Source: Zhihengliuella salsuginis (GTDB taxonomy: Bacteria; Actinomycetota; Actinomycetes; Actinomycetales; Micrococcaceae). Taken from it: a stretch of DNA of 64,000 nt. Below are positions 1 through 8,700 of the stretch, piece after piece. The notes below the pieces were generated by a model. That model was not told the origin of the DNA, did no database searches, and was given only the letters and a program-made list of their open reading frames with translations. Positions within the stretch are counted from its first letter, which is position 1. Every line of letters starts with the position of its first letter. The position numbers and the translations under genes were made by a program. Where the stretch lies: assembly GCF_014651715.1 (NCBI RefSeq), contig NZ_BMXK01000004.1, forward strand, positions 124,001 to 188,000, written 5' to 3'.

Positions 1-381
1 TGCCGGTGCCTGATCGTGACGACGTTCGGCCGGCCCGGCTACCTGCGGCGGGCCATGGACGCCGGGGCGTCGGGGTTCGTGGTGAAGGACACGCCCTCCG
101 ACCGGCTCGCGCAGATGGTCCGGCAGGTCGCCGCAGGCCAGCACGTGCTCGACCCCCAGCTCGCCGCCGACTCGCTCGCCGGCGGGATCGACCCGCTGAC
201 CGAACGGGAGCGCGACGTCCTGCGCGCCGCCGCGGCCGGCGGATCGATCCGGGCCATCGCCGAGACCGTGCACCTCAGCCCGGGCACAGTCCGCAACCAC
301 CTCTCGAGCGCGATCGGGAAGACCGATACGCAGAACCGGTACGAGGCGGCGCGCGCCGCACAGCAGCGCGGGTGGCTCTGA
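1..381 (+). CDS. LuxR/NarL-family response regulator, 3' part (5' end outside window)
   Basis: The reading frame is open from base 1, so the start lies upstream of the window. The visible part begins in the last strand-helix of a receiver domain: TTFGRPGYLRRAMDAGASGF followed by VVKDTPS, where K is the conserved lysine of the phospho-acceptor site. The C-terminus is a LuxR-type helix-turn-helix (LTERERDVLRAAAAG, then IAETVHLSPGTVRNHL). The TTFGRPGY..RA pattern and KDTPS resemble the DesR subgroup, which controls membrane lipid desaturation with the sensor DesK; that subgroup assignment is inference. The phosphorylated aspartate and the partner kinase are not visible. Confidence 0.88.
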   Translation, partial: CRCLIVTTFGRPGYLRRAMDAGASGFVVKDTPSDRLAQMVRQVAAGQHVLDPQLAADSLAGGIDPLTERERDVLRAAAAGGSIRAIAETVHLSPGTVRNHLSSAIGKTDTQNRYEAARAAQQRGWL

Positions 382-390
382 AACCCGCCG

Positions 391-2004
391 TCAGCCGAGC
401 CGGAAGACGGCCGTCAGCAGGGTCATCGTGACGACGGTGATGAGCAGGATGCCGGCCAGGTTCAGCCAGATGCCGCCCTTGATCATCTGCCCGATCGTGA
501 CGTAGCCGGACCCGTACGCGATCGCGTTCGGGGGCGTCGCCACGGGAAGCATGAACGCGCAGGTGGCCGCCAGCGCCACCGGCACGGCCAGCAGCATCGG
601 ATCCACGCCCAGGCCGAGCGCGACGCCGCCGGCCACCGGGAGGAAGGTCGCCGCCGTCGCGGTGTTGCTCGTGAGCTCCGTCAGGAAGATGACGCCCGCG
701 ACCATGACGAGCACCAGGACGATCACGGGGACCGTTCCGAGCGCCTCCGCCTGCTCGCCGATCCAGTCGGTCAGCCCGGAGGAGCTGAACTGCGCGGACA
801 GGGCCAGGCCGCCGCCGAAGAGCAGCAGCACGCCCCACGGGAGCTTGACGGCCGATTCCCAGTCGAGGAGGCGCACGCCGCGCTTGGCGCCGGCCGGCAG
901 CAGGAACAGCAGCACCGAGACGGTCATCGCGATCCCCGCATCGGAGATCAGCCCGGAGGCGATCATCGGCATGAAGACCCAGGAGAGCGCGGCGAGGGCG
1001 AAGAGCGCCAGCACGAGCTTCTCCCCCGTGCTCATCGGTCCGAGCTCGCGCAGCTGGCGGCGGATCGGCTCGCGTCCGCCCGGGATCTCGTCGATCTCCG
1101 GCTTGAACAGCACCCTGGTGAGCAGGAACCAGACCAGCACCAGCATCACGGCCGCCAGCGGCAGGCCCACCAGCATCCACCGGCCGAAGCCGATCTCCAC
1201 CCCGTGGGCGTCGTTCATGTAGCCCACGAGGAGCGTGTTCGGCGGCGTCCCGATGATGGTGGAGAGCGATCCCACCGAGGCGGCGTAGGCGATGCCGAGC
1301 ATCAGCGCGGTGCCGAAGTTGGACTTGACCACCGCCTCCTTCACCTTCGCGTCGGTGGACCTCGCCTGCCCGCTCCCCTCCTCGCCGTCGGACGGCTCGC
1401 CGGCGCCCTCGCGCCCGCCGCCGATGTTGGTGACGAGCAGCAGCACGGAGACGCCGATGGGCAGCATCATCACGGTGGTCGCCGTGTTGGAGACCCACAT
1501 GCTGAGGAACGCGGTGGCCAGCATGAAGCCGGCGATCACCATGTTGGAGCGGGTGCCCATCGCGGAGACCGTCATCAGCGCGATCCGCCGGTGGAGATTC
1601 CACCGCTGCATCGCCAGGGCGAGGATGAATCCGCCCATGAAGAGGAAGATGATGTCGTTGCCGTAGCTGGACCCGACGTCGCCGATGTCGACGCCCCCGA
1701 AGACCGGGAACACCACCAGCGGCACCAGGGCCGTCGCCGGGATGGGCAGGGCCTCCGTCATCCACCAGATGCCCATGAGGACGGCCGTGGCCGCGGTCAA
1801 CCGGGCGGCGGGATCGAGATCCTGCGGCATCGAGAAATACACGGCGAATGCGGCGACGATTCCGGCGGCCAGGCCGATCCACCGCCTCTTGTTCGTCCGG
1901 GGCTCGACCGGCTCTGCCAGGAGACCGGGAGCCGTGTGCTCGCTCTCGCGGGCACTCGACTGCGCGCTCCGGTTCTCGCCGCCGGGTGTGTATGAACGGG
2001 ACAC
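391..2004 (-). CDS. DASS (SLC13) family sodium:anion symporter
   Basis: A polytopic membrane carrier of about 537 residues, typical for the divalent anion:sodium symporter family that imports dicarboxylates, citrate or sulfate. Many hydrophobic helices are visible. Family signatures include the SNTAT motif seen twice (VSNTATTVMMLPIG and LTSNTATAATFLPV), matching the two inverted-repeat halves whose SNT loops bind Na+ and substrate, and GTPPNTLLVGY. The N-terminus has a basic/acidic cytoplasmic tail before helix 1. An upstream start exists at 2043, but a GTG at 2004 has GGAGG five bases before it, so I use 2004. The substrate cannot be read from sequence. It is convergent with the response regulator, with only 9 bp between. 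Confidence 0.88.
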   Translation of the reverse strand: MSRSYTPGGENRSAQSSARESEHTAPGLLAEPVEPRTNKRRWIGLAAGIVAAFAVYFSMPQDLDPAARLTAATAVLMGIWWMTEALPIPATALVPLVVFPVFGGVDIGDVGSSYGNDIIFLFMGGFILALAMQRWNLHRRIALMTVSAMGTRSNMVIAGFMLATAFLSMWVSNTATTVMMLPIGVSVLLLVTNIGGGREGAGEPSDGEEGSGQARSTDAKVKEAVVKSNFGTALMLGIAYAASVGSLSTIIGTPPNTLLVGYMNDAHGVEIGFGRWMLVGLPLAAVMLVLVWFLLTRVLFKPEIDEIPGGREPIRRQLRELGPMSTGEKLVLALFALAALSWVFMPMIASGLISDAGIAMTVSVLLFLLPAGAKRGVRLLDWESAVKLPWGVLLLFGGGLALSAQFSSSGLTDWIGEQAEALGTVPVIVLVLVMVAGVIFLTELTSNTATAATFLPVAGGVALGLGVDPMLLAVPVALAATCAFMLPVATPPNAIAYGSGYVTIGQMIKGGIWLNLAGILLITVVTMTLLTAVFRLG

Positions 2005-2132
2005 GGTTGCCTCCAGTGCAGCAGGTCGGTCGGTGTGACACACCGCACACTACCCGCTGCCGCTTCGAAGGTCACCACGTCAGACGGGCTTCTCCCGACC
2101 GCCGGGATCGTTTCCCTCCCGGGGTCCGGACG

Positions 2133-3230
2133 TCAGGACTCCTGGTTGTTCTTGACCCGGCCGCCGGGGCCGCCCGAGGAGTCGCCGGACTCCTTGAGCT
2201 TCGCGCGCAGCTCCTTCGGCAGCGAGAAGAGGATGTCCTCCTCGGCCGTGACGATCTCCTCCTGGTCGACGTAGCCGTAGTCGGCGAGCAGCTTCAGGAC
2301 GTCCTGCACCAGCACGTCCGGGACGGAGGCGCCCGAGGTCACGCCGACGGTCGCGACGCCCTCGAACCAGGCCTCGTCGACCTCGTTGGCGAAGTCCACC
2401 CGGTGGCCGGCCTTGGCCCCGTATTCGAGGGCCACCTCGACGAGGCGCACGGAGTTCGACGAGTTGGACGAACCGACGACGATGACGAGATCCGCCTGCG
2501 GGGCGATCTCCTTGATCGCGGCCTGGCGGTTGCTCGTGGCGTAGCAGATATCGTCGCTGGGCGGATCCTGCAGGTTCGGGAAGCGCTCGCGCAGGATCTG
2601 CACGGTCTCCATCGTCTCGTCGACCGAGAGGGTGGTCTGCGACAGCCAGATCAGCTTGTCCGGGTCCTTGACCTCGACCGTTCGCGCCTCCGCCGGGTTG
2701 TTCACCACGGTGGTGGCCTCCGGCGCCTCGCCGTAGGTGCCCTCGACCTCCTCGTGGCCCGTGTGCCCGATGAGGAGGATCTCGTTGCCCTGCCTCGCGA
2801 AGCGCACGGCCTCGCGGTGCACCTTGGTCACCAGCGGGCACGTCGCGTCGATGGTCTGCAGATTGCGGTCCTCGGCGGACTGGACGACGGCGGGGCTCAC
2901 GCCGTGGGCCGAGAAGACGACCAGCTCGCCCTCGGGCACCTCGTCCGTCTCCTCCACGAAGACCGCTCCCCGGGCCTCGAGCTCCGAGACCACGTGGCGG
3001 TTGTGCACGATCTCCTTGCGCACGTACACGGGCGCCTCGTAGTGCTCGAGCGCTTTCTCCACGGCGATCACGGCCCGGTCGACGCCGGCGCAGTAGCCGC
3101 GCGGCGCAGCCAGCAGCACGCGCTTGGCACCCTCGACGGGGGCTGCGGCTGCCACCTCCTCCGGGGAGCGGCGCTGGCGCGGGATCTGCGGCATGGGCAC
3201 GGAAACGGGGACGGTAGTGCTGGTAGGCAT
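2133..3230 (-). CDS. ispH: 4-hydroxy-3-methylbut-2-enyl diphosphate reductase (IspH/LytB)
   Basis: Last enzyme of the MEP isoprenoid pathway; reduces HMBPP to IPP and DMAPP with a [4Fe-4S] cluster. The 365-residue length is normal for actinobacteria. Visible family motifs are [13 protein letters not shown] with the first cluster cysteine, [24 protein letters not shown] with the second cysteine, [12 protein letters not shown], and CYATSNRQ with the third, followed by [10 protein letters not shown]. An N-terminal 40-residue extension is proline/alanine-rich. The start has TAGCAT six bases upstream and no useful Shine-Dalgarno spacing, so it is probably leaderless. Divergent from xseA, with 108 bp between. 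Confidence 0.97.
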   Translation of the reverse strand: MPTSTTVPVSVPMPQIPRQRRSPEEVAAAAPVEGAKRVLLAAPRGYCAGVDRAVIAVEKALEHYEAPVYVRKEIVHNRHVVSELEARGAVFVEETDEVPEGELVVFSAHGVSPAVVQSAEDRNLQTIDATCPLVTKVHREAVRFARQGNEILLIGHTGHEEVEGTYGEAPEATTVVNNPAEARTVEVKDPDKLIWLSQTTLSVDETMETVQILRERFPNLQDPPSDDICYATSNRQAAIKEIAPQADLVIVVGSSNSSNSVRLVEVALEYGAKAGHRVDFANEVDEAWFEGVATVGVTSGASVPDVLVQDVLKLLADYGYVDQEEIVTAEEDILFSLPKELRAKLKESGDSSGGPGGRVKNNQES

Positions 3231-3236
3231 ACCTCC

Positions 3237-3242
3237 ATGCTA
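3237..3242 (-). promoter_or_regulatory. -10 element of leaderless ispH promoter
   Basis: TAGCAT on the minus strand lies six bases before the ispH ATG, placing transcription start at or next to the start codon. The GGAGGT between them abuts the ATG and is too close to act as a normal ribosome binding site. Inferred from spacing only. Confidence 0.5.
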
Positions 3243-3338
3243 CGTGGTTCGCCGTCCACATCTCTGCCGCCCAGATCACGTAACGGGGGTTGAAACTGGT
3301 AGGAATGAGTAGCAGAGACGCCGTTCGAGAGGAATCAC

Positions 3339-4685
3339 GTGGAGCAGCCGACGCCGGCAGACGAGCCCCGGTCCATGCCCGCCACCGCGGCGGAGACCAC
3401 GCCGGAGAGCCCCTGGCCGCTCAAGCACTTCGCCCAGATCCTCAAGGCGCACATCGAACGCGCGCCCGAAACCTGGATCGAGGGGCAGCTGCTGGAGGCG
3501 AACATCCGCAACGGCCACGCGTACCTGACCATGCGCGACGTCGACGTCGAGAACTCGCTCTCCGTGACCGTCTGGCGCTCGACCCTGAGCCGCCTCGACG
3601 CCACGCCCGAGGTCGGGTCCCGGGTCGTCGCCAAGGTCAAGCCGAACCTCTGGCTCAAGACGGGCCGGCTCTCGATGAACGCCTCCGACCTCCGGCCCGT
3701 CGGGCTCGGCGACCTGCTGGCCCGGCTGGAGCGGCTCCGCCAGGCACTGGGCGCCGAAGGCCTGTTCGACCCGGACCGCAAGCAGAAGCTGCCCCTGCTC
3801 CCGGCGCGCATCGGCCTGATCACCGGCCGCGACTCCGACGCGGAGAAGGACGTCGTCCGCAACGCCACGCTGCGCTGGCCGGGCGTCGTGTTCGAGGTCC
3901 GCAACACCGCCGTGCAGGGGGTCAACGCGGTCGGCGAGGTCATGACCGCCCTGGCCGAGCTGGACAGCCACCCCGAGGTCGACGTGATCGTCATCGCCCG
4001 CGGCGGCGGCGCCCTCGAGGACCTGCTGCCGTTCAGTGCCGAGGAGCTGGTGCGGGCGGTCTCGGAGGCCGCCACGCCCGTCGTCAGCGCGATCGGCCAC
4101 GAGGCTGACCGCCCGATCCTCGACGACGTCGCCGACCTCCGCGCGTCGACGCCGACCGACGCCGCCAAGCGGATCGTCCCGGACGTGGCCGAGGAGAGGC
4201 AGGGCATCGACCAGGCCCGCCTGCGGCTGGACCGCGCGGTCGAACAGCTGCTCGAGCGCGAGTCCGAGCGCATCGCCGCCCTGCGCACCCGCCCCGTCCT
4301 CGCGGCGCCGGAATCCATGCTGGAGTCCCGGCGCGAGGACCTCGACCGCCTCGTCGAGCGTTCGCTGTCAGCCGCCCGTACCGCCGTCGTCCGCGGCGAG
4401 GCCGAGATCAAGCACCTGCGGGCGCAGGTCCGGTCGCTGTCCCCGCAGCAGACGCTCGACCGCGGCTACGCGATCGTCCAGGTCGGCGGCGCCGACCGGT
4501 CCGCACCGGCCGGCGACGTCGTGCGGGACGCCGCCGAGGTGCCCGTGGGCGCTGACCTCCTCGTCCGGCTCGCCCACGGCAGCCTCGACGCGTCGGTGAC
4601 GGCGACCCACGAGAGCAACACCGGCCCGCATTCCGAAGAGAACTCCCAGAACCAGCCCGTCAGCCCGGAAGGACATCATGACTGA
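3339..4685 (+). CDS. xseA: Exodeoxyribonuclease VII large subunit
   Basis: Catalytic subunit of ExoVII, which degrades single-stranded DNA to oligonucleotides during repair. Residues about 25-130 form the OB-fold nucleic-acid-binding domain ([19 protein letters not shown]). The catalytic core carries [33 protein letters not shown] and [20 protein letters not shown], characteristic of the family. A helical region and [14 protein letters not shown] follow near the C-terminus. GTG start at 3339 with GAGAGGA just upstream. The stop codon overlaps the xseB start by 8 bp, implying translational coupling. 448 residues, normal length. Confidence 0.96.
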   Translation: MEQPTPADEPRSMPATAAETTPESPWPLKHFAQILKAHIERAPETWIEGQLLEANIRNGHAYLTMRDVDVENSLSVTVWRSTLSRLDATPEVGSRVVAKVKPNLWLKTGRLSMNASDLRPVGLGDLLARLERLRQALGAEGLFDPDRKQKLPLLPARIGLITGRDSDAEKDVVRNATLRWPGVVFEVRNTAVQGVNAVGEVMTALAELDSHPEVDVIVIARGGGALEDLLPFSAEELVRAVSEAATPVVSAIGHEADRPILDDVADLRASTPTDAAKRIVPDVAEERQGIDQARLRLDRAVEQLLERESERIAALRTRPVLAAPESMLESRREDLDRLVERSLSAARTAVVRGEAEIKHLRAQVRSLSPQQTLDRGYAIVQVGGADRSAPAGDVVRDAAEVPVGADLLVRLAHGSLDASVTATHESNTGPHSEENSQNQPVSPEGHHD

Positions 4686-4923
4686 ATCACCGAACACCCC
4701 CGCAGCGAACTCCGACGTCGCGCAGCTCAGCTACGAGCAGGCCCGGGAGGAGCTGATCACCGTGGTCTCGCAGCTGGAGGCCGGCGGCGCGAGCCTCGAG
4801 CAGTCGCTCGCCCTCTGGGAGCGCGGGGAGGCGCTCGCGGCCCGCTGCGAGGGATGGCTGGAAGGGGCGCGCCAGCGCCTCGAGTCGGCCCGCGAACGGG
4901 TCGAGGGCGAGAACCGGGGCTAG
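4678..4923 (+). CDS. xseB: Exodeoxyribonuclease VII small subunit
   Basis: Small helical partner of XseA, needed for an active ExoVII complex. It is 81 residues with the family pattern [40 protein letters not shown] and a short charged tail. The ATG lies inside the end of xseA, an arrangement typical for this pair. No separate promoter is apparent. Nothing unusual. Confidence 0.95.
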   Translation: MTESPNTPAANSDVAQLSYEQAREELITVVSQLEAGGASLEQSLALWERGEALAARCEGWLEGARQRLESARERVEGENRG

Positions 4924-4949
4924 AGACCGCGCCGCACCGGCGCCCTCCC

Positions 4950-5885
4950 CTATTCGGCGCTGAGCCGGGCCTTCTGTTCGGCGACGTCGAAGGTCGCCGC
5001 CGGCCACTGCGGATCGATGTCCTGGAGGGCCTCGATCAACAGTTCCTGGACGGCGATCCGGGCGAACCACTTGCGGTCCGCCGGAACGACGAACCACGGC
5101 GCGTGGTCGGCGTCGGTCTCCTCGATCGCGATCTCGTAGGCCCGCTGGTAGTCGTCCCACATCTCGCGCCCGTCGATGTCGGCGGGGTCGAACTTCCAGT
5201 GCTTCTCCGGACGGTCCAGGCGCTCCTGCAGGCGTCCGGCCTGCTCGTCCTTCGAGATGTGGAGCATGACCTTGACGATCTTCACGCCGCGCCCGGCCAG
5301 GTCCTCCTCGAATTCGCGGATGGCCGCGTAGCGGCCCTCGACCTCCGCGGTGCTGGAGAGGCCGCGGACGCGGTGGATGAGGACGTCCTCGTAGTGCGAG
5401 CGGTCGAAGACGCCGATCATCCCCTCCCCGGGGATCTCGTTCTCGATGCGCCACAGGAAGTCGTGCTCGAGCTCCTCCTCGCTGGGTGCCTTGAACGCGT
5501 GGTGGTGGACGCCCTGGGGGTCGACGGTGCCGATGACGTGGCGGACGATGCCGCCCTTGCCGGCCGTGTCCATGCCCTGGATGATCAGGAGCACGCGGTC
5601 CGCCGCGCCGTGGCGGGAGGCGGCGAAGAGGCGCTCCTGGAGGTCGCTCAGGACCGGGTCCATGGCCGCGAGCGTCTTCACGCCGTCGGCCTTCTTGCCG
5701 TCGTATCCGGTCTTGTCCCGCGGATCGACGTCGGCGAGGCGGACCGGGCGGCGAGCGCGCATCGCCGTCGTCGGACTCTCCTCGAACTCGAGAGAGTCGT
5801 ACGCCGGTTCGGCGGCGTCGACGGCCGCATAGACCGCCGCCAGCTCCTCGGCCCGCTGCTTCTTCTGCTTCGACTTGCTCCCCAT
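4950..5885 (-). CDS. Polyphosphate kinase 2 family protein (PPK2)
   Basis: Predicted polyphosphate:nucleotide phosphotransferase that uses polyphosphate to phosphorylate nucleotides, or runs in reverse. 311 residues. It has a Walker A motif in LIIQGMDTAGKGGIVRHVIG and a Walker B/lid region GVFDRSHYEDVLIHRVRG, both diagnostic of PPK2. The C-terminal YQRAYEIAIEETDADHAPW and VPADRKWFARIAVQELLI match the PPK2-related subfamily. The N-terminus is lysine-rich (GSKSKQKKQRAEE). It begins 9 bp after the stop of the upstream aminotransferase gene and is probably co-transcribed with it. Nucleotide preference (AMP, ADP, GDP) cannot be read reliably. Confidence 0.92.
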   Translation of the reverse strand: MGSKSKQKKQRAEELAAVYAAVDAAEPAYDSLEFEESPTTAMRARRPVRLADVDPRDKTGYDGKKADGVKTLAAMDPVLSDLQERLFAASRHGAADRVLLIIQGMDTAGKGGIVRHVIGTVDPQGVHHHAFKAPSEEELEHDFLWRIENEIPGEGMIGVFDRSHYEDVLIHRVRGLSSTAEVEGRYAAIREFEEDLAGRGVKIVKVMLHISKDEQAGRLQERLDRPEKHWKFDPADIDGREMWDDYQRAYEIAIEETDADHAPWFVVPADRKWFARIAVQELLIEALQDIDPQWPAATFDVAEQKARLSAE

Positions 5886-5894
5886 GCGTGGCGC

Positions 5895-7145
5895 CTAGGC
5901 CCGTTCCCGGAGATCCTCGAGGAAATCGGCGATCCGGTAGATCGCGTTCTCCAGATCCCGGACGTTGGGCAGGGTCACCAGACGGAAGTGGTCCGGGGCG
6001 ACCCAGTTGAAGCCGGTCCCGTGCGTCACGAGCAGCTTCTGCTGCTTGAGCAGGTCGAGGGCGAACTTCTCATCGTTCTTGATCGGATAGACCTCGGGGT
6101 CGAGCTTCGGGAACAGGTACATGGCCCCCTTGGCCTGCTGGACCGAGACGCCCGGAATGTCGTTGAGGAGCTTGTAGGCCAGGTTCCGCTGCTCGAGCAG
6201 CCGCCCGCCCGGCAGGATCAGGTCGTTGATGGACTGGTACCCGCCGAGGGCGGTCTGAATGGCGTTCTGGCCGGGCACGTTCGCGCACAGGCGCATGTTC
6301 GTCAGGAGGTTGATGCCCTCGATGAAGTCCTGCGCCTGGTGCTTGGGGCCGGAGATCGCCATCCACCCGGCGCGGAAGCCGCACACGCGGTAGGCCTTCG
6401 AGAGCCCGGAGAACGTCAGGGTCAGGACGTCGTCGGACAGGGCGGCGGTGTTGTAGTGGACCGCGTCGTCGTACAGGATCTTCTCGTAGATCTCGTCGGA
6501 GAAGACGATCAGGTTGTGCCGGCGGGCCAGCTCGAGGATGGACTCGATGACGTGCTTCGGATACACGGCGCCGGTCGGGTTGTTCGGGTTGATCAGGACG
6601 ATGCCCTTGGTGCGGTCCGTGATCTTGGAGGCCATGTCCTCCAGGTCGGGCATCCACCCCTCCTCCTCGACCGTGAGGTAGTGCACCGGCCGGCCGCCGG
6701 CCAGGGAGACGGACGCGGTCCACAGCGGGTAGTCGGGCGCCGGGATGAGGACTTCGTCGCCGTTCTCGAGCAGGGCCGTCAGGCTGAGCGTGATCAGCTC
6801 GGAGACGCCGTTTCCGAGGTAGATGTCATCGACGCTGATCGTGCGGATGCCGCGCGTCTGGTAGTACTGCGAGACCGCCGTGCGCGCGGAGAGGATGCCG
6901 CGGGAATCGGAGTAGCCCTGCGCGTTCGGCAGGTTCCGGATCATGTCGACCAGGATCTCGTCCGGGGCCTCGAACCCGAAGGGGGCCGGGTTGCCGATGT
7001 TCAGCTTGAGGATGCGGTGCCCCTCGGACTCCATCCGATGGGCGTGCTCGAGCACGGGACCCCGGATGTCGTAGAGCACGTCGCGAAGCTTCGACGACTG
7101 CGTGTACCGCATGGATTCGCTGGTGGATTCTTCCCTGGCTGACAT
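5895..7145 (-). CDS. alaA: Pyridoxal-phosphate aminotransferase, AlaA-type (alanine transaminase)
   Basis: Fold-type I class I/II aminotransferase of 416 residues, closest in pattern to AlaA, which interconverts pyruvate/glutamate and alanine/2-oxoglutarate. Visible landmarks are LKLNIGNPAPFGFEAPDEI at the N-terminus, YLGNGVSELI for PLP phosphate contacts, INPNNPTGAVYPK with the PLP-binding asparagine, VFSDEIYEKILYD, and FSGLSKAYRVCGFRAGWM containing the Schiff-base lysine. An alternative start is Met12 (MRYTQSSK). First gene of a probable two-gene unit with the PPK2 gene; a metabolic link between them is not evident. Confidence 0.92.
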   Translation of the reverse strand: MSAREESTSESMRYTQSSKLRDVLYDIRGPVLEHAHRMESEGHRILKLNIGNPAPFGFEAPDEILVDMIRNLPNAQGYSDSRGILSARTAVSQYYQTRGIRTISVDDIYLGNGVSELITLSLTALLENGDEVLIPAPDYPLWTASVSLAGGRPVHYLTVEEEGWMPDLEDMASKITDRTKGIVLINPNNPTGAVYPKHVIESILELARRHNLIVFSDEIYEKILYDDAVHYNTAALSDDVLTLTFSGLSKAYRVCGFRAGWMAISGPKHQAQDFIEGINLLTNMRLCANVPGQNAIQTALGGYQSINDLILPGGRLLEQRNLAYKLLNDIPGVSVQQAKGAMYLFPKLDPEVYPIKNDEKFALDLLKQQKLLVTHGTGFNWVAPDHFRLVTLPNVRDLENAIYRIADFLEDLRERA

Positions 7146-7163
7146 GCAACCAGCTTGCCACAG

Positions 7164-8189
7164 CTAGCCGCCGAACCCGTGCTCCGTTAACCATGTTGCA
7201 GCGGCCTCGCGGGCCGTCAGAGGGGCGTCCCCCATGAGCTGCGAATTCAGCGCGGCGAGCTCCTCGCCGGTCAGCTCGGCGGACACCCGGTCGAGCACCT
7301 CGCGCGCCTCCTCGCCCACCGATTCCCGGTGGACGACGGGCACCACCCGCTGTGCGGTGAAGTGGTCGGCGGAGTCCTTCACGATCACCAGCCCGTGCCG
7401 GGCGATGTTCGGGTCGGTGTTGACCATCTGCGCGACCTGCACGCGGTCGGTGATGACGGCCTGCAGCGCTTCGGCCTCGGAACCCAGCTGGGTGAACGAT
7501 TCGGGCTCGCACTCGTACTCGGCGCGCAGCGCGGGCAGGCCGTCCGGATGGGTCAGCAGCGAGGGCCGGCCGCCGAAGGCGAGGTCGGCGCAGGCGTCGC
7601 CGAGGTCGTCCAGGGTCTCGACCTCGTGCTCGACGGCCCCGGCGCGTGTCATCACGAGCACGGGCTGGCGGGCCGCGTCCGACGCGGCGAGCGCCTCGAT
7701 GCTGTCGGGCATGGCCTCGGAGAGCTCGTCGGACACGTCGCCGGCCGAGCGCGCCGTCGAGTCCGCGTCGTAGCGGAACAGCAGCTGCCCCGTGTACTCC
7801 GGGACGACGTCGATCCGCCCGTCGCGCAGCGTCTTCTCGTACTGCGCCCACTCCCCGATGTCCTCGCGCACCTCGGCCTCGATGCCGGCCCGGTTCAGCG
7901 CACCCGCGTACAGGGCGGCCATGATCCGCGCCTCGCGTGTGGCGTCCGGGGCGCCGACGAGCAGCGGTCCCGGCGGCGTCGGGCTGCCGGCGGACGGCGT
8001 GGCGTCCGCGGTCGAGGCGGCCGCCCCGGGGCCCGGCGGCTCCGCTCCGTTCGACGTCCCGCACGCGGTCAGGGACAGCAGCACGACGGCGGCCAGCGCC
8101 GCCGCGCGTCGCGGTGACGCCGCCAGCGGGCGGGCCGGGCGGTGGGCGGCGGCGCCGCGGGGGCCTGCGGCCGGGTTGCTCGGGTTCAT
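7164..8189 (-). CDS. Glycine betaine/osmoprotectant ABC transporter substrate-binding lipoprotein (OpuC/OsmX-like)
   Basis: Extracytoplasmic solute-binding lipoprotein of the quaternary-amine (QAT) family. After an alanine/arginine-rich N-terminus and a hydrophobic signal segment comes the lipobox LTAC (Cys near residue 43). The mature part has GPLLVGAPDATREARIMAAL, IGEWAQYEKTLRDGRIDVVP and EYTGQLLFRY, typical of OpuBC/OsmX proteins. The start overlaps the stop of the upstream NUDIX gene (ATGA). No ATPase or permease gene is in the window, so this is an orphan binding protein unless partners lie elsewhere. The ligand (betaine, choline, carnitine) is unresolved. Confidence 0.86.
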   Translation of the reverse strand: MNPSNPAAGPRGAAAHRPARPLAASPRRAAALAAVVLLSLTACGTSNGAEPPGPGAAASTADATPSAGSPTPPGPLLVGAPDATREARIMAALYAGALNRAGIEAEVREDIGEWAQYEKTLRDGRIDVVPEYTGQLLFRYDADSTARSAGDVSDELSEAMPDSIEALAASDAARQPVLVMTRAGAVEHEVETLDDLGDACADLAFGGRPSLLTHPDGLPALRAEYECEPESFTQLGSEAEALQAVITDRVQVAQMVNTDPNIARHGLVIVKDSADHFTAQRVVPVVHRESVGEEAREVLDRVSAELTGEELAALNSQLMGDAPLTAREAAATWLTEHGFGG

Positions 8190-8659
8190 GCGCTCCAGTC
8201 GGGTTCGTTGTCGTGCAGCAGTGCGAGGGCCTGGTCGACGCGGCCGACCCGGTTCAGCTCGCCGACCTCGTCCACGGGGAACCAGCCGGCGCGCGAGGTG
8301 CTGCCCCCGACCTCAAAGCGTAGCCGACCGCCCGTCACGCGGGCCGAGTACAGCACCGCGACCGTCTGCAGCGGCCGCCCCTCGCCGTGCAGCCGGCGCT
8401 CTGCGGGGATGTGCCCGGAGTCGACGCCGAGCAGGCCGGTCAGCTCGACCCGGTACCCCGTCTCCTCCTCGACCTCGCGGACGGCGCCGGCCTCGATGGA
8501 CTCGCCGAGCTCCACCCCGCCGCCGGGCAGCGTCCAGCGCGGGGCGTGGTCCGGGTTGGTGGCCCGCGCGTCCCAGAGGGCGAGCAGCATCTGGCCGTCG
8601 TCGACGACCGCGCAGTACGCCGCGAGGCGGGTGTCGAAGGCGCGGGCGGGTTTCGTCAT
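8186..8659 (-). CDS. NUDIX hydrolase
   Basis: 157 residues covering one NUDIX domain. The NUDIX box is clear: GGGVELGESIEAGAVREVEEETGYRVEL (read here as GX5EX7REVXEEXGX), the Mg2+-binding catalytic helix. The reading frame runs much further upstream, but that part is the antisense of the MFS gene. The ATG at 8659 has TAGGCT seven bases before it, indicating a leaderless start. The stop overlaps the start of the osmoprotectant-binding gene. Substrate (a nucleoside diphosphate linked to X) cannot be predicted. Confidence 0.9.
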   Translation of the reverse strand: MTKPARAFDTRLAAYCAVVDDGQMLLALWDARATNPDHAPRWTLPGGGVELGESIEAGAVREVEEETGYRVELTGLLGVDSGHIPAERRLHGEGRPLQTVAVLYSARVTGGRLRFEVGGSTSRAGWFPVDEVGELNRVGRVDQALALLHDNEPDWSA

Positions 8660-8666
8660 GCCGTCC

Positions 8667-8672
8667 AGCCTA
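8667..8672 (-). promoter_or_regulatory. -10 element of leaderless NUDIX promoter
   Basis: TAGGCT on the minus strand, seven bases before the ATG at 8659. The same TAGGCT box stands 6-7 bases before several other starts in the window. Confidence 0.5.
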
Positions 8673-8700
8673 TCGTCAGTCGCCGCCCCGCGCCCGGCGG

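Noticed and set aside
4854-7142. 762-codon open frame on the plus strand
   Set aside because: It is the antisense of the PPK2 and aminotransferase genes, both of which have clear catalytic motifs. Long antisense frames are expected at this GC content.
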